From RPQJ01 sp963731105 (lineage in GTDB: Bacteria > Pseudomonadota > Gammaproteobacteria > Steroidobacterales > Steroidobacteraceae), in contig CAVSUM010000001.1 of NCBI GenBank assembly GCA_963731105.1, positions 93,060 to 157,059 of the forward strand: a stretch of 64,000 bases of DNA, in the 5' to 3' direction. The notes beneath the pieces are model-generated. The model ran no database searches, was not told the origin of the DNA, and saw only the letters and a list, made by a program, of their open reading frames with translations. Below, in pieces: positions 16,928 to 25,211 of this stretch (positions within the stretch are counted from its first letter, which is position 1; each line of letters opens with the position of its first letter). Both the position numbers and the translations under genes were made by a program.

Positions 16928-18161
16928 GCGTGGTGAGCCCGGCGACGCCCTTGGCGCGCGGCGGGATCTGCGCGATCCGCGCCGCCGCTTCGGCCCTGGC
17001 TCGCTCAAACACCGCCGGGTTGCGCAGCAGCCGCTCCGCACGTTCGCGCTTGTCGGCCACCATCTCGTCGGTGAGCAGCTGGCCGAACGTGCGCAGCGGC
17101 GCGATCCGGAAGCCGTGGCGGCGGAACAGCTTGTAGATCTCCTTGACCCGCGCCGGCGCCACGTCGCGGCCGAGCGTGAAGCACTCGAAGCGCTCCTCCA
17201 TCGCGAGCAACGCGGCCTCGGCGAGGCACGCGTAGGCGACGTGGGGCGGCAGGCCGATGTCGAAGCTGAAATCCACCGGGCCCGGGATCAGCACCTCGCC
17301 GCTTTCGACCACCAGCACGTCGGGGCGGACCGCGGCCTCCTCGGCCGAGATGTCGGGCGGCAGCGCCACGTCGAGGATCACGGCGCCGGGCTTGCACTGA
17401 CTCACGTCGAGCACGCGCTGGCCAAAGGCGGACGTTGCGGTGACGATCAGGTCGCACTGCCCCACCCAGGGCACGCTGCTGACGTCGGTCTCGACCTTGC
17501 AGTCCGGCGTCTCCTCGAGGATGGTGCGCTTCAGCGCCTCGAGCCGCGGCGGCTCGATCGACACCAGCACCACGTCCTTGATCGCGGCCGCCAGCATCCG
17601 CGACAACACCGAGCCGATGGCACCCGTGGCGCCGACGATCATCGCCTTGCCGTGCGCCAGGCTCGGCCAGCCGAGGCGGATCGCCGTCAGTTTCGCCGTC
17701 TCGAGCGTGGCCGAGATGGTGAGGCTGTTGCCGGTGGTGACCGCGATCGGCGCGCGCTTCGCGACCGTGACGCCGGCATCGCCCACGACCTTGGTGAACG
17801 CGCCGAGGCCGACGATCTTCGCGCCGTGCTCGGCCGCATCGCGCACCGCCGCATCGAGCCGCGAGTAAGTGAACTCCGGCGGGCGCGTCAGCATCTGCCG
17901 CGGCGTGGCGCCGAGCGCATAGATGAGCCCGTCGATGCGCCGGCCAGTGGCCGGAGATCGGCCGCCCTGCACCGTGCCGGCGAGCCGCGCGGGCATGTGC
18001 GCCGCCGCGGCTTCGACCCAGCGACGCGGCAGGTGTCTCGTCCACGCGTAGCGCGGATGATTCGCCAGGTAGTCGACCGTCAATGGATGCAGGATGAAAG
18101 CGAACTGGTGCGCGTCGGACGCCCCTGCCGTGCCCGCTGCCTGTGATCGAGCGTCCGCCAT
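16917..18161 (-). CDS. COG5322-type NAD(P)-dependent dehydrogenase resembling long-chain acyl-ACP reductase
   Basis: A 414-residue protein resembling the cyanobacterial acyl-ACP reductase (AAR)/COG5322 group: FAFILHPLT at the start, then KIVGLGAFTKVV, ITTGNSL replaced here by AVTTGNSLT, and the Rossmann motif IVGATGAIGSVL (near 200). AAR-type enzymes reduce fatty acyl-ACP to aldehyde; whether this protein shares that activity is unproven. The ATG at 18161 follows a GGGGGAG Shine-Dalgarno; an upstream in-frame start at 18188 is less likely. An acyltransferase gene lies just upstream on the same strand, which suits lipid metabolism. Confidence 0.65.
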   Translation of the reverse strand: MADARSQAAGTAGASDAHQFAFILHPLTVDYLANHPRYAWTRHLPRRWVEAAAAHMPARLAGTVQGGRSPATGRRIDGLIYALGATPRQMLTRPPEFTYSRLDAAVRDAAEHGAKIVGLGAFTKVVGDAGVTVAKRAPIAVTTGNSLTISATLETAKLTAIRLGWPSLAHGKAMIVGATGAIGSVLSRMLAAAIKDVVLVSIEPPRLEALKRTILEETPDCKVETDVSSVPWVGQCDLIVTATSAFGQRVLDVSQCKPGAVILDVALPPDISAEEAAVRPDVLVVESGEVLIPGPVDFSFDIGLPPHVAYACLAEAALLAMEERFECFTLGRDVAPARVKEIYKLFRRHGFRIAPLRTFGQLLTDEMVADKRERAERLLRNPAVFERARAEAAARIAQIPPRAKGVAGLTTLKA

Positions 18162-18253
18162 CCTCGTCTCCCCCGCCCTCGCCCGCAAATCGTAGCGCCG
18201 CGGCCCCGCAGCGACATTCGTAGTCCGCGCAACCGGATTGCGGAACCGGACGA

Positions 18254-18817
18254 TCAGCGGCGCCAGCGCAACTCGCCGGCGAGCTCCGGGTGGCGGCCGC
18301 GCTTGGTGGCGTAAAAGGCGCGGATCCGCTCCAGGTCGGCGTCGCGGTCGCCCGTCATGTGCAGGTAGGTGTCGATGCCGACGGTGCGGCTGCCGTAATC
18401 AATGTAGCCGAGCGCCACCGGCACGCCGGCGGCGACCGCGATCTGGTAGAAGCCGGACTTGAGGTGATCCGAGTGCGAGCGCGTGCCCTCGGGCGCGATC
18501 GCCACCCACATCCAGTCGCGGCGGCGGTATTCCTGCACCATGGCGTCGAGGAAGCCCGTGGTGCGGCGCCGGTCGAGCGGAATGCCACCCAGCCACTCGA
18601 GCAGTCCCTTGAACGGCTTCGGGAACATCTCGGCCTTGCCGATCCAGTTGGCCGGCAGCCCATGGCCGATCTTGAACAGCATGCCGATGATGAAATCCCA
18701 GTTCGACGTGTGCGGGTAGACGATGATCACGCCCCTCGGCTCGGGCGGCCATACCAGCACGCTGCGCCAGCCGACCAGGGCCAGCAGCCAGAGCGCCACC
18801 CGGCGCACGGACTTCAT
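18254..18817 (-). CDS. PlsC-like 1-acylglycerol-3-phosphate acyltransferase family protein
   Basis: A 187-residue acyltransferase with the catalytic HX4D motif HTSNWD (36-41) and the substrate-binding motif PEGTRS. A hydrophobic N-terminus (ALWLLALVGWRSVLVW) suggests a membrane anchor. Short members of this family acylate lysophosphatidic acid or related acceptors. The ATG shares one base with the TGA stop of the upstream small gene (TGATG), so the two are coupled. The exact acceptor cannot be deduced. Confidence 0.85.
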   Translation of the reverse strand: MKSVRRVALWLLALVGWRSVLVWPPEPRGVIIVYPHTSNWDFIIGMLFKIGHGLPANWIGKAEMFPKPFKGLLEWLGGIPLDRRRTTGFLDAMVQEYRRRDWMWVAIAPEGTRSHSDHLKSGFYQIAVAAGVPVALGYIDYGSRTVGIDTYLHMTGDRDADLERIRAFYATKRGRHPELAGELRWRR

Positions 18818-19122
18818 CAACCCGCCGCGACCAGCATCCCGGAGTTCACCTCGAAGCGCGAACCATCGAGTGCCTCGAGTTCGACCTGCCATAGGTCCTC
18901 GTCGGGGATCGTCGTACGCTCGTGCCCGGGCAGTTCGCGTTCGTCGTCGACCTGCAGGCCCCAGATGCGCACGTGCCGGATGCCCTTGACGGGAATCCGG
19001 TCCGCGGCGAAGCGATCGCGGATCGCCGCCGCAACCTCGGCGCTCACCCAACGTACATAGCCGCACTCCCGGATCGCGAGCACTTCCGGAGGCATCGGCT
19101 CGACCGCGTTTCTCTCGCTCAT
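18817..19122 (-). CDS. Small protein of unknown function, coupled to the acyltransferase
   Basis: A 101-residue soluble protein (MSERNAVEPMPPEVLAIRE at its start). I do not recognise the family. It has a GGGGGAG Shine-Dalgarno and its stop overlaps the acyltransferase start, so it is very likely translated as part of a two-gene operon. Features visible are mixed charged strands (VKGIRHVRIWGLQVDDE) and no membrane segment. Confidence 0.6.
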   Translation of the reverse strand: MSERNAVEPMPPEVLAIRECGYVRWVSAEVAAAIRDRFAADRIPVKGIRHVRIWGLQVDDERELPGHERTTIPDEDLWQVELEALDGSRFEVNSGMLVAAG

Positions 19123-19200
19123 GCAGGTCTCCCCCTGTGTCTTCGCGCAGCTTGCGGCGGGCCACTTGCGGAGCAAGCCGTAGAAGCCGCTGCAAGACCA

Positions 19201-19231
19201 TTGCCCGCCGGAGCCCCGCTGTTCCTACAAT
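19201..19231 (+). promoter_or_regulatory. Candidate korA promoter giving a near-leaderless transcript
   Basis: TTGCCC (19201-19206) and TACAAT (19226-19231) are separated by 19 nt, slightly long. The korA ATG begins at 19238, only 7 nt after the -10 element, so initiation near the A of the start codon would give an mRNA with almost no leader. No Shine-Dalgarno precedes this ATG, which is consistent. Based on sequence match only. Confidence 0.35.
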
Positions 19232-19237
19232 ACCCGA

Positions 19238-20994
19238 ATGCCACATCCTGTCAGCCCCGGCGCGGGGTCCCTACCGCGCAGCGTATCGGTCGTGCTTGCC
19301 GGCAGCGGCGGCTCAGGCGTCATGACCGCCGGCAACATGCTGCTCGAGGCCGCAGCGCACGCCGGCTACTACGCGCTCATGACTCGTTCCTCCGGACCAC
19401 AGATCCGCGGCGGCGAGGCAGCCGCCATGCTGCGCATCGCCTGTGAGCCCGTCGAGTGCATGGAGGACCGCTTCCACGTGCTCGCCGCCGTGGACTGGGA
19501 GAACGTGCAGCGCTTCAGCGCCGAGATCCCGCTGGGACCGTCGAGCCTGATCCTCGCCGACCCGGACCAGGGCGAGCCACCCGAGGTCTTCGTGAAGAGT
19601 GGCGCGGCACGCGCGACGCTGCCGCTCAAGAAGCTCGCGAAGTCGGTGCCCGAGGGCCGCGCCAACATGGTGCTGCTCGGGGCGCTCGCCGCACTGCTCG
19701 GCCTGCCCGACGAGGCCGTGGCCACGCGCGGTCGAGAAGACGCTGGGCAAGCGACCCGCGGCACTGGCACCGAGCCTGGCCGCGGTGGCTGCCGGACAGG
19801 GCCGCGGCCGCGTCCATCGAGACGCGCTTTCCGCTCGCCGAGCCGCCGCCGACGCGCCGCGCCCGCTGGCTGCTGACCGGCAACGAGGCCGCCGGCTACG
19901 GCGCCATCAAGGGCGGCGTGCGCTTCGTCGCCGCTTACCCGATCACGCCGGCCACTGAACTGCTGGAGTGGATGGCCCCGGCGCTGGCGCAGGTGGGCGG
20001 CACGCTGCTGCAGGCCGAGGACGAACTCGCCTCGGTCAACATGGCGATCGGCGGCTCCTATGGCGGCGTGCCGTCGCTCACCGCCACCTCCGGCCCGGGC
20101 CTGTCGCTGATGGTCGAGGCGCTCGGCCTTGCAGTGACTGCCGAGATCCCGATCGTGGTGGTCGACGTGATGCGCGTCGGTCCCTCGACCGGCATCCCGA
20201 CCAAGTCGGAGCAGGGCGACCTCAACATCGCGGTGCACGGCCTGCACGGCGACGCGCCGCACCTCGTGCTCGCCTGCAACTCGGTCGCGGACTGCCTCGG
20301 CACGACGCAGTGGGCGGTGCAACTCGCCGAGGCACTGCAGTCGCCGGCGATCGTGCTGTCGGACCAGTTCCTCGGCCAGGCGCGGGCGGTGGTGGATCGA
20401 CCGCCGGACATTGCCGGCGACGGCGGACGTGCGACGGCTGCCGCGGGCACGCCCGGCTACCAGCGCTATGCCATCACCGCGAACGGCGTGTCGCCGATGG
20501 CGATCCCTGGCACGGCGGGACTCGCCTACACGGCGGATGGCCTCGAGCACGCCGAGCGCGGCACACCCTCGTCGCAGGCGGCCGATCACTGCGCGCAGCT
20601 CGACAAGCGACGGCACAAGCTCGAGGCCCACGACTACGGCGCGCGTTGGGCGGACATCGAGGGCGATGCGGCGGCTGACCGCGCCATCATCACGTTCGGC
20701 TCCTGCACGGGCCCGGTGCGCGAGGGCCTGGCCCGCGCGGCGGCCGACGGCGTCGCGGCGCGGCTGGTCTCGCTGCGCGTGCTGGCACCGCTGCCGGTCG
20801 CGCAGTTGATCGCTGCGCTCGACGGCGTGACGCGCATTGTCGTGATCGAGCAGAACCATTCCGCGCAGCTCTACAAGTACCTGCGGGCGGAGTGCGACCT
20901 GCCGGGCCGCGTCACCAGCCTGCACCGGCCGGGCGCGCTGCAGTTCTCGCCCGGCGAAATCCACCGTCACCTGGTCGAATGGAGCCGCACATGA
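19238..20994 (+). CDS. korA: 2-oxoacid:acceptor oxidoreductase, fused gamma-alpha subunit (two frameshifts)
   Basis: The larger subunit of a two-subunit 2-oxoglutarate/2-oxoacid:ferredoxin oxidoreductase. An N-terminal gamma domain (VVLAGSGGSGVMTAGNMLLE; TRSSGPQIRGGEA) is joined to an alpha domain with the family motif AAYPITPATE and TATSGPGLSLMVEALGLA. The frame changes near 19728 and 19808, each equal to one extra base; the corrected length is about 584 residues, normal for the family. Its end overlaps korB by 4 nt (ATGA). The enzyme converts 2-oxoacids to acyl-CoA and CO2 with ferredoxin as acceptor, or runs in reverse in some carbon-fixation cycles. Substrate preference is not readable. 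Confidence 0.85.
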
Positions 20995-21845
20995 ACGAGG
21001 TCGACTCCGGGACGATCGTCCGCGCCGCCGTGCTGCGCGGGCCCAACGACTACAAGTCGGACGTCAAGCCGGTCTGGTGCCCCGGCTGCGGCGACTTTGG
21101 CGTGGTGAATGCGCTCGCCAAGGCCATGGCGAAAATGGCCCTCGAACCGAAGGATGTGGCCGTGGTCTCGGGCATCGGCTGCTCGTCGCGCATCCCCGCC
21201 TACATGGCGAGCTATGGCTTCCACGGCATCCACGGCCGCGCGCTCGCGGCCGGCACGGGACTGAAGGTTGCCCGCCCCGACCTCACCGTGATCGTCACCG
21301 GCGGCGACGGCGACGGTTACTCGATCGGCGGCAACCACTTCCTGCATGCGTGCCGCCGCAACGTCGACATGACCTACATCGTGATGGACAACCGCGTGTA
21401 CGGCATGACCAAGGGCCAGCCCTCGCCCACCACGGAGCCGGACTGGGACTCGAAGCTCTCCCCGGACGGCACGGGCCTGCGCGAGTTCCAGCCGCTGGTG
21501 ATCGCGCTCACGTCTGGCGCGAACTTCATCGCCCGCGGTTTCACCGGCGACCCGAACGGCCTCGCCGAACTGATCGAGCAGGCGGTGCGCCACCCGGGCT
21601 TCTCGTTCATCGAGGTGCTGTCGCCCTGCGTCACCTTCCGTCCCGAACAGAAGGAGTGGAAGAAGCTGGTGAAGCCCGACGCCTTCAAGCCCACGTCGGA
21701 CCTGCCACGGGCGGCGCGGCGCATGCTGCGCGACACCGGGTTCGACCTCGGCGTGCTGTACGCCGGAGAGCGACCACCCTTCGCACCGCGGGGTCCGCGC
21801 GCCCTGCGCGAGCCGACCGAACTCGAAGCGAGGTTCACGCTGTGA
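20991..21845 (+). CDS. korB: 2-oxoacid:ferredoxin oxidoreductase beta subunit
   Basis: A 284-residue TPP-binding subunit. CPGCG (Cys30, Cys33) and further cysteines such as GIGCSSR can ligate an iron-sulfur cluster. The TPP-Mg site is GGDGDGYSIGGNH followed by MDNRVYGMTKGQPSPTT. The start overlaps the korA stop (ATGA) and its stop overlaps the next gene (GTGA). Such two-subunit KorAB enzymes are typically oxygen-tolerant compared with four-subunit relatives. No ferredoxin gene is adjacent. Confidence 0.9.
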   Translation: MNEVDSGTIVRAAVLRGPNDYKSDVKPVWCPGCGDFGVVNALAKAMAKMALEPKDVAVVSGIGCSSRIPAYMASYGFHGIHGRALAAGTGLKVARPDLTVIVTGGDGDGYSIGGNHFLHACRRNVDMTYIVMDNRVYGMTKGQPSPTTEPDWDSKLSPDGTGLREFQPLVIALTSGANFIARGFTGDPNGLAELIEQAVRHPGFSFIEVLSPCVTFRPEQKEWKKLVKPDAFKPTSDLPRAARRMLRDTGFDLGVLYAGERPPFAPRGPRALREPTELEARFTL

Positions 21846-22357
21846 AGAAGCAACGCCTGCCGCGCACGGTTGACGAATTCATGGCGTATGCGTGGGCCAT
21901 GGAGGTCGAGGCGTCCGATCGCTATGCGGAGCTGGCCGACCTGATGGCGACGCACCACAACCGCGAGGTGTCCGAGCTGTTCGCCAAGCTCGCGCGCATC
22001 GAAGGCAAGCACCGCGACCAGATCGCGGCGCAGATGGGCTGGACGTCCGCGCCGGACGCGGCCGGTTTCCGCTGGGAGACGCCCGAGGGCCCCGAGACCA
22101 CCGACTACGGCGAGCTGCACTACCTGATGCAGCCCTGGCACGCGCTCAAGCTCGCCGAGCACAACGAGCGCCGCGCCGTCGAGTTCTTCGAGCGCTTCGC
22201 CGCCGCGCGTGTGCCGGCCGAGGTGCGTGCCGCGGCGCTCGAGATGGCCGCGGACGAGCGCGAGCACGTGCGCCTGATCGAGGAATGGCTGTCGCGCGTG
22301 CCGCCGCCGGAGCCCGGCTGGGACGAGGATCCCGACCCGCCGGCCGTGGCGGACTGA
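21842..22357 (+). CDS. Ferritin-like (rubrerythrin-type diiron) protein
   Basis: A 171-residue four-helix-bundle protein with ferritin-like diiron motifs: EVEASDRYAELAD in helix 1, ELFAKLARIEGKHRDQI (Glu, Glu-x-x-His) in helix 2, HNERRAVEFFE in helix 3 and MAADEREHVRLIEEW (Glu-x-x-His) in helix 4. There is no C-terminal rubredoxin cysteine pair, so it is a rubrerythrin-like core only. It is coupled to korB by a GTGA overlap. A role in protecting the oxygen-sensitive oxidoreductase from peroxide or iron is a reasonable inference. Confidence 0.75.
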   Translation: MKKQRLPRTVDEFMAYAWAMEVEASDRYAELADLMATHHNREVSELFAKLARIEGKHRDQIAAQMGWTSAPDAAGFRWETPEGPETTDYGELHYLMQPWHALKLAEHNERRAVEFFERFAAARVPAEVRAAALEMAADEREHVRLIEEWLSRVPPPEPGWDEDPDPPAVAD

Positions 22358-22431
22358 GCCGCCTGCATCCGGTTGTCCTGCGCATAGGTAGTAGTACAGG
22401 GTCGGCGGACCACCCCGGGACCGCTACTATT

Positions 22432-22455
22432 CATTAGTCATTTCTAATGTATAGA
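22432..22455 (+). promoter_or_regulatory. Operator-like palindrome next to a -10 element before the Psr/Phs-type operon
   Basis: CATTAG (22432-22437) and CTAATG (22444-22449) form a perfect 6-bp dyad with a 6-nt centre. TATAGA (22450-22455) follows immediately and is a good -10 candidate; no strong -35 precedes it, as in activator-dependent or tightly repressed promoters. This AT-rich patch stands out in GC-rich surroundings. The short AT-rich palindrome would suit an ArsR/SmtB-type sulfur-responsive repressor, but the regulator is not identified here. Confidence 0.5.
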
Positions 22456-22471
22456 CGGCGGACGGGGCTTC

Positions 22472-24664
22472 ATGAATCGCATTTCGCGCCGGCGCTTCCT
22501 CAAGATCGCCGGCTTCGGCGCGGGCGCGGCGGCAATTGCCGCGGGCACGGGTCGCGGGCTGCAGGCGATGGCGAATCGGCCGGCCGCCGGCGAGACGCGC
22601 GTCATCCCGACCTCGTGCGACATCTGCTTCTGGAAATGCAACGCGCTCGCCCACGTGCGCGACGGCCGACTGTGGAAGATCACCGGCAATCCCGAGGATC
22701 CGCTGTCGCGCGGCCGGCTCTGCCCGCGCGGCACGGGCGGTGTCGGCGCCCACTTCGACCCTGACCGCCTGCGCACGCCGCTGCTGCGGCACCGCAAGCG
22801 CGGCGAGGAAGCCTGGGTCGAAGTCACCTGGGACGAGGCGCTCGGCTACGTCGCCGACCGCATGCAGAAGATCAAGGGGCAGTACGGTCCCGAGGCGATG
22901 GCGCTGTTCAGCCACGGCATCGGCGGCAACTTCCTCAAGCACACGCTCAAGGCCTACGGCAGCCAGAACATCGCCGCACCCTCGTTCGCCCAGTGCCGCG
23001 GGCCGCGCGACGTGGGATTCGAGCTCACGTTCGGCGAGGGCATCGGCTCGCCGGAGCGCACCGACATCGCCAATGCACGCTGCCTGGTGCTGATCGGCTC
23101 GCACCTCGGCGAGAACATGCACAACACGCAGGTGCAGGAGTTCGCCGAGGCCATCGCGCAGGGCGCCACGGTCATCGTCGCCGACCCGCGCTTCTCCATT
23201 GCGGCCAGCAAGGCGCGTCACTACCTCCCGGTGAAGCCCGGTACCGACCTCGCGCTGCTGCTGGCGTGGATGAACGTGCTGGTGACCGAGAACCTGTACG
23301 ACCAGGACTACGTCCAGCAACACGGTTTCGGCTTCGACTACTTCAAGGCCGAGATCGCCACCTGCACGCCCGAGTGGGCCTGGCCCGAGACCGGCATCCC
23401 GCCCGAGCTGATCCGCGAGACCGCGCGCGAAATGGCGCGCCACCGCCCGGCGACGCTGGTGCACCCGGGACGCCACGCCACCTGGTACGGCAACGACGCG
23501 CAGCGCAGCCGGGCCATTGCGCTGCTGAACGCGCTGCTCGGCAGCTGGGGACGCAAGGGCGGCTTCTACTTCCCGTCCAGCATGGACGTGCCGGCCTATC
23601 CGTACCCGCCCTACCCGCATGGCGAGCGCGGCAAGGTCGACAACCCCGATCACCGTTACGCGTTCGCCAGCGAGACCATCACCACTGGCATCCGTTCGGC
23701 GACCCTCACCGGCGAGCCGTATCCGATCAAGGGCTGGCTGGTCTATGCCACCAACCTGTTGCAGGCGCTGCCGAGCCAGCCGGAAACGATCCGCGCGATC
23801 CAGGAGCTCGACCTGCTCGCCGTGGTGGACGTAGTGCCCTCGGAAATCGCGGGCTGGGCCGACGTGGTGCTGCCCGAGACGACCTATCTCGAGCGCTACG
23901 AGGACCTGAACGTCGAGCTGTTCCGCGAGCCGTTCATCGCGCTGCGCCAGCCGGTGGTGCCGGCGCCGCACGACCAGAAGCCGAACTGGTGGATCGCGCG
24001 CGAGCTCGCGCTGAAGCTCGGCCTCGGCGCGTACTACCCGTGGACCGACGTCGAGCAGTACCTCGATCACCGCTTGCAAGCCGCGGGCTACAGCCTGGCC
24101 GAACTCAAGCAGAAGGGTCTGGTGAAGGGACCGCAGGCGCCGCTCTACTACGAAGAGGGCATCACCCCGTCGTTCGCCACGCCGTCGGGCAAGATCGAGT
24201 TCTACTCGACCCAGCTGCAGGACAAGGGCTTCGACCCGGTGCCGAAATACCAGCGCCCCGATCCCGGCCCACCCGGCTCGTTCCGCCTGTTGTACGGCCG
24301 CGCGCCGGTGCACACCTTCAGCCGCACGCAGACCAACCCGATACTGCGCGACGCCATGCCGGAGAACGAGGTGTGGGTCAACGCGGGCGTCGGCGCCCGC
24401 ATGGGCCTCGCGAGCGGCGACTACGTGCAGTTGCGCAACCAGGACGGCGTGCTGAGCAACCGCGTCAAGGCGCGGGTCACCGAGGCGATCCGCCCCGAGT
24501 GCGTGTACATGGTGCACGGCTTCGGCCTCGCCGCGAAGGGATTGCGCAGCGCGTTCGGCCGTGGCGCGAGTGACGCGCAGCTGATCACACGCTACGCGAC
24601 CGACCCGCTGATGGGCGGCACCGGGACCAACATCAACTTCGTGACCATCGAGCGGGGGGCCTGA
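22472..24664 (+). CDS. Periplasmic molybdopterin oxidoreductase, polysulfide/thiosulfate reductase (PsrA/PhsA)-like catalytic subunit
   Basis: A 730-residue DMSO-reductase-family enzyme. The Tat signal SRRRFLK (5-11) sends it to the periplasm. One [4Fe-4S] site is Cys49-x2-Cys52-x3-Cys56-x27-Cys84, and Cys175 in SFAQCRGPRD sits at the usual position of the molybdenum ligand. A Cys ligand and the three-subunit layout match PsrA/PhsA enzymes, which reduce polysulfide or thiosulfate; some relatives run oxidatively or use other oxyanions. The Tat signal argues against cytoplasmic SoeA. The next genes encode its FeS and membrane subunits, then YeeE/YedE proteins and a rhodanese, so a sulfur substrate is likely. 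Confidence 0.8.
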   Translation: MNRISRRRFLKIAGFGAGAAAIAAGTGRGLQAMANRPAAGETRVIPTSCDICFWKCNALAHVRDGRLWKITGNPEDPLSRGRLCPRGTGGVGAHFDPDRLRTPLLRHRKRGEEAWVEVTWDEALGYVADRMQKIKGQYGPEAMALFSHGIGGNFLKHTLKAYGSQNIAAPSFAQCRGPRDVGFELTFGEGIGSPERTDIANARCLVLIGSHLGENMHNTQVQEFAEAIAQGATVIVADPRFSIAASKARHYLPVKPGTDLALLLAWMNVLVTENLYDQDYVQQHGFGFDYFKAEIATCTPEWAWPETGIPPELIRETAREMARHRPATLVHPGRHATWYGNDAQRSRAIALLNALLGSWGRKGGFYFPSSMDVPAYPYPPYPHGERGKVDNPDHRYAFASETITTGIRSATLTGEPYPIKGWLVYATNLLQALPSQPETIRAIQELDLLAVVDVVPSEIAGWADVVLPETTYLERYEDLNVELFREPFIALRQPVVPAPHDQKPNWWIARELALKLGLGAYYPWTDVEQYLDHRLQAAGYSLAELKQKGLVKGPQAPLYYEEGITPSFATPSGKIEFYSTQLQDKGFDPVPKYQRPDPGPPGSFRLLYGRAPVHTFSRTQTNPILRDAMPENEVWVNAGVGARMGLASGDYVQLRNQDGVLSNRVKARVTEAIRPECVYMVHGFGLAAKGLRSAFGRGASDAQLITRYATDPLMGGTGTNINFVTIERGA

Positions 24665-24667
24665 GCC

Positions 24668-25207
24668 ATGGCACGCCTCGGCATGGTCATCGACACCCTC
24701 AAGTGCGTCGGCTGCATGGACTGCGTGGTGGCGTGCAAGACCGAGAACGACGTCCCGGACGGCCACTGCCGCGACTGGATCACGCAGCGGCTGCAGGGCG
24801 AGATGGGCAGCCTGCACCTCACCATCACGTCGGAGCGCTGCAACCACTGCGATCGCCCGCCGTGCGTCAGCTGCTGCCCGACCGGCGCGAGCCACGTCCA
24901 CGACTACGGCAACGTGGTGCTGGTCGATCACGAGAAGTGCATCGGCTGCAAGGCCTGCCTCGCCTCGTGCCCGTACGGCGCACGCTTCATCCATCCGGAG
25001 GGCTACGCGGACAAGTGCACGTTCTGCATCCACCGCGTCGAAAAGGGCGAGTTGCCGGCGTGCGTGGCGGTGTGCCCGACGCACAGCATGACCTTCGGTG
25101 ACCTCGACGACCCGGAGTCGGAGGTGAGCCGCCTGCTCGCGACCCGGCGGCATTTCGTGCTCAAACCCGACGCCGGCACGCGGCCGCGCATCTTCTACCT
25201 GGAGTGA
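24668..25207 (+). CDS. Four-cluster ferredoxin-like electron-transfer subunit (PsrB/PhsB-like)
   Basis: A 179-residue iron-sulfur protein with four cysteine groups for four [4Fe-4S] clusters: CVGCMDCVVACK, CNHCDRPPCVSCCP, CIGCKACLASCP and CTFCIHRVEKGELPACVAVCP. It lacks a signal peptide, as expected for a subunit exported together with its Tat-bearing partner. It would move electrons between the NrfD-type membrane subunit and the molybdenum site. It starts 3 nt after the catalytic gene and the membrane subunit begins 4 nt after it. Confidence 0.9.
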   Translation: MARLGMVIDTLKCVGCMDCVVACKTENDVPDGHCRDWITQRLQGEMGSLHLTITSERCNHCDRPPCVSCCPTGASHVHDYGNVVLVDHEKCIGCKACLASCPYGARFIHPEGYADKCTFCIHRVEKGELPACVAVCPTHSMTFGDLDDPESEVSRLLATRRHFVLKPDAGTRPRIFYLE

Positions 25208-25211
25208 GTCG

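Noticed and set aside
19700..19830. Programmed ribosomal frameshifting in korA.
   Set aside because: No slippery heptamer or conserved downstream fold is visible, and similar shifts occur in about 20 unrelated genes here.
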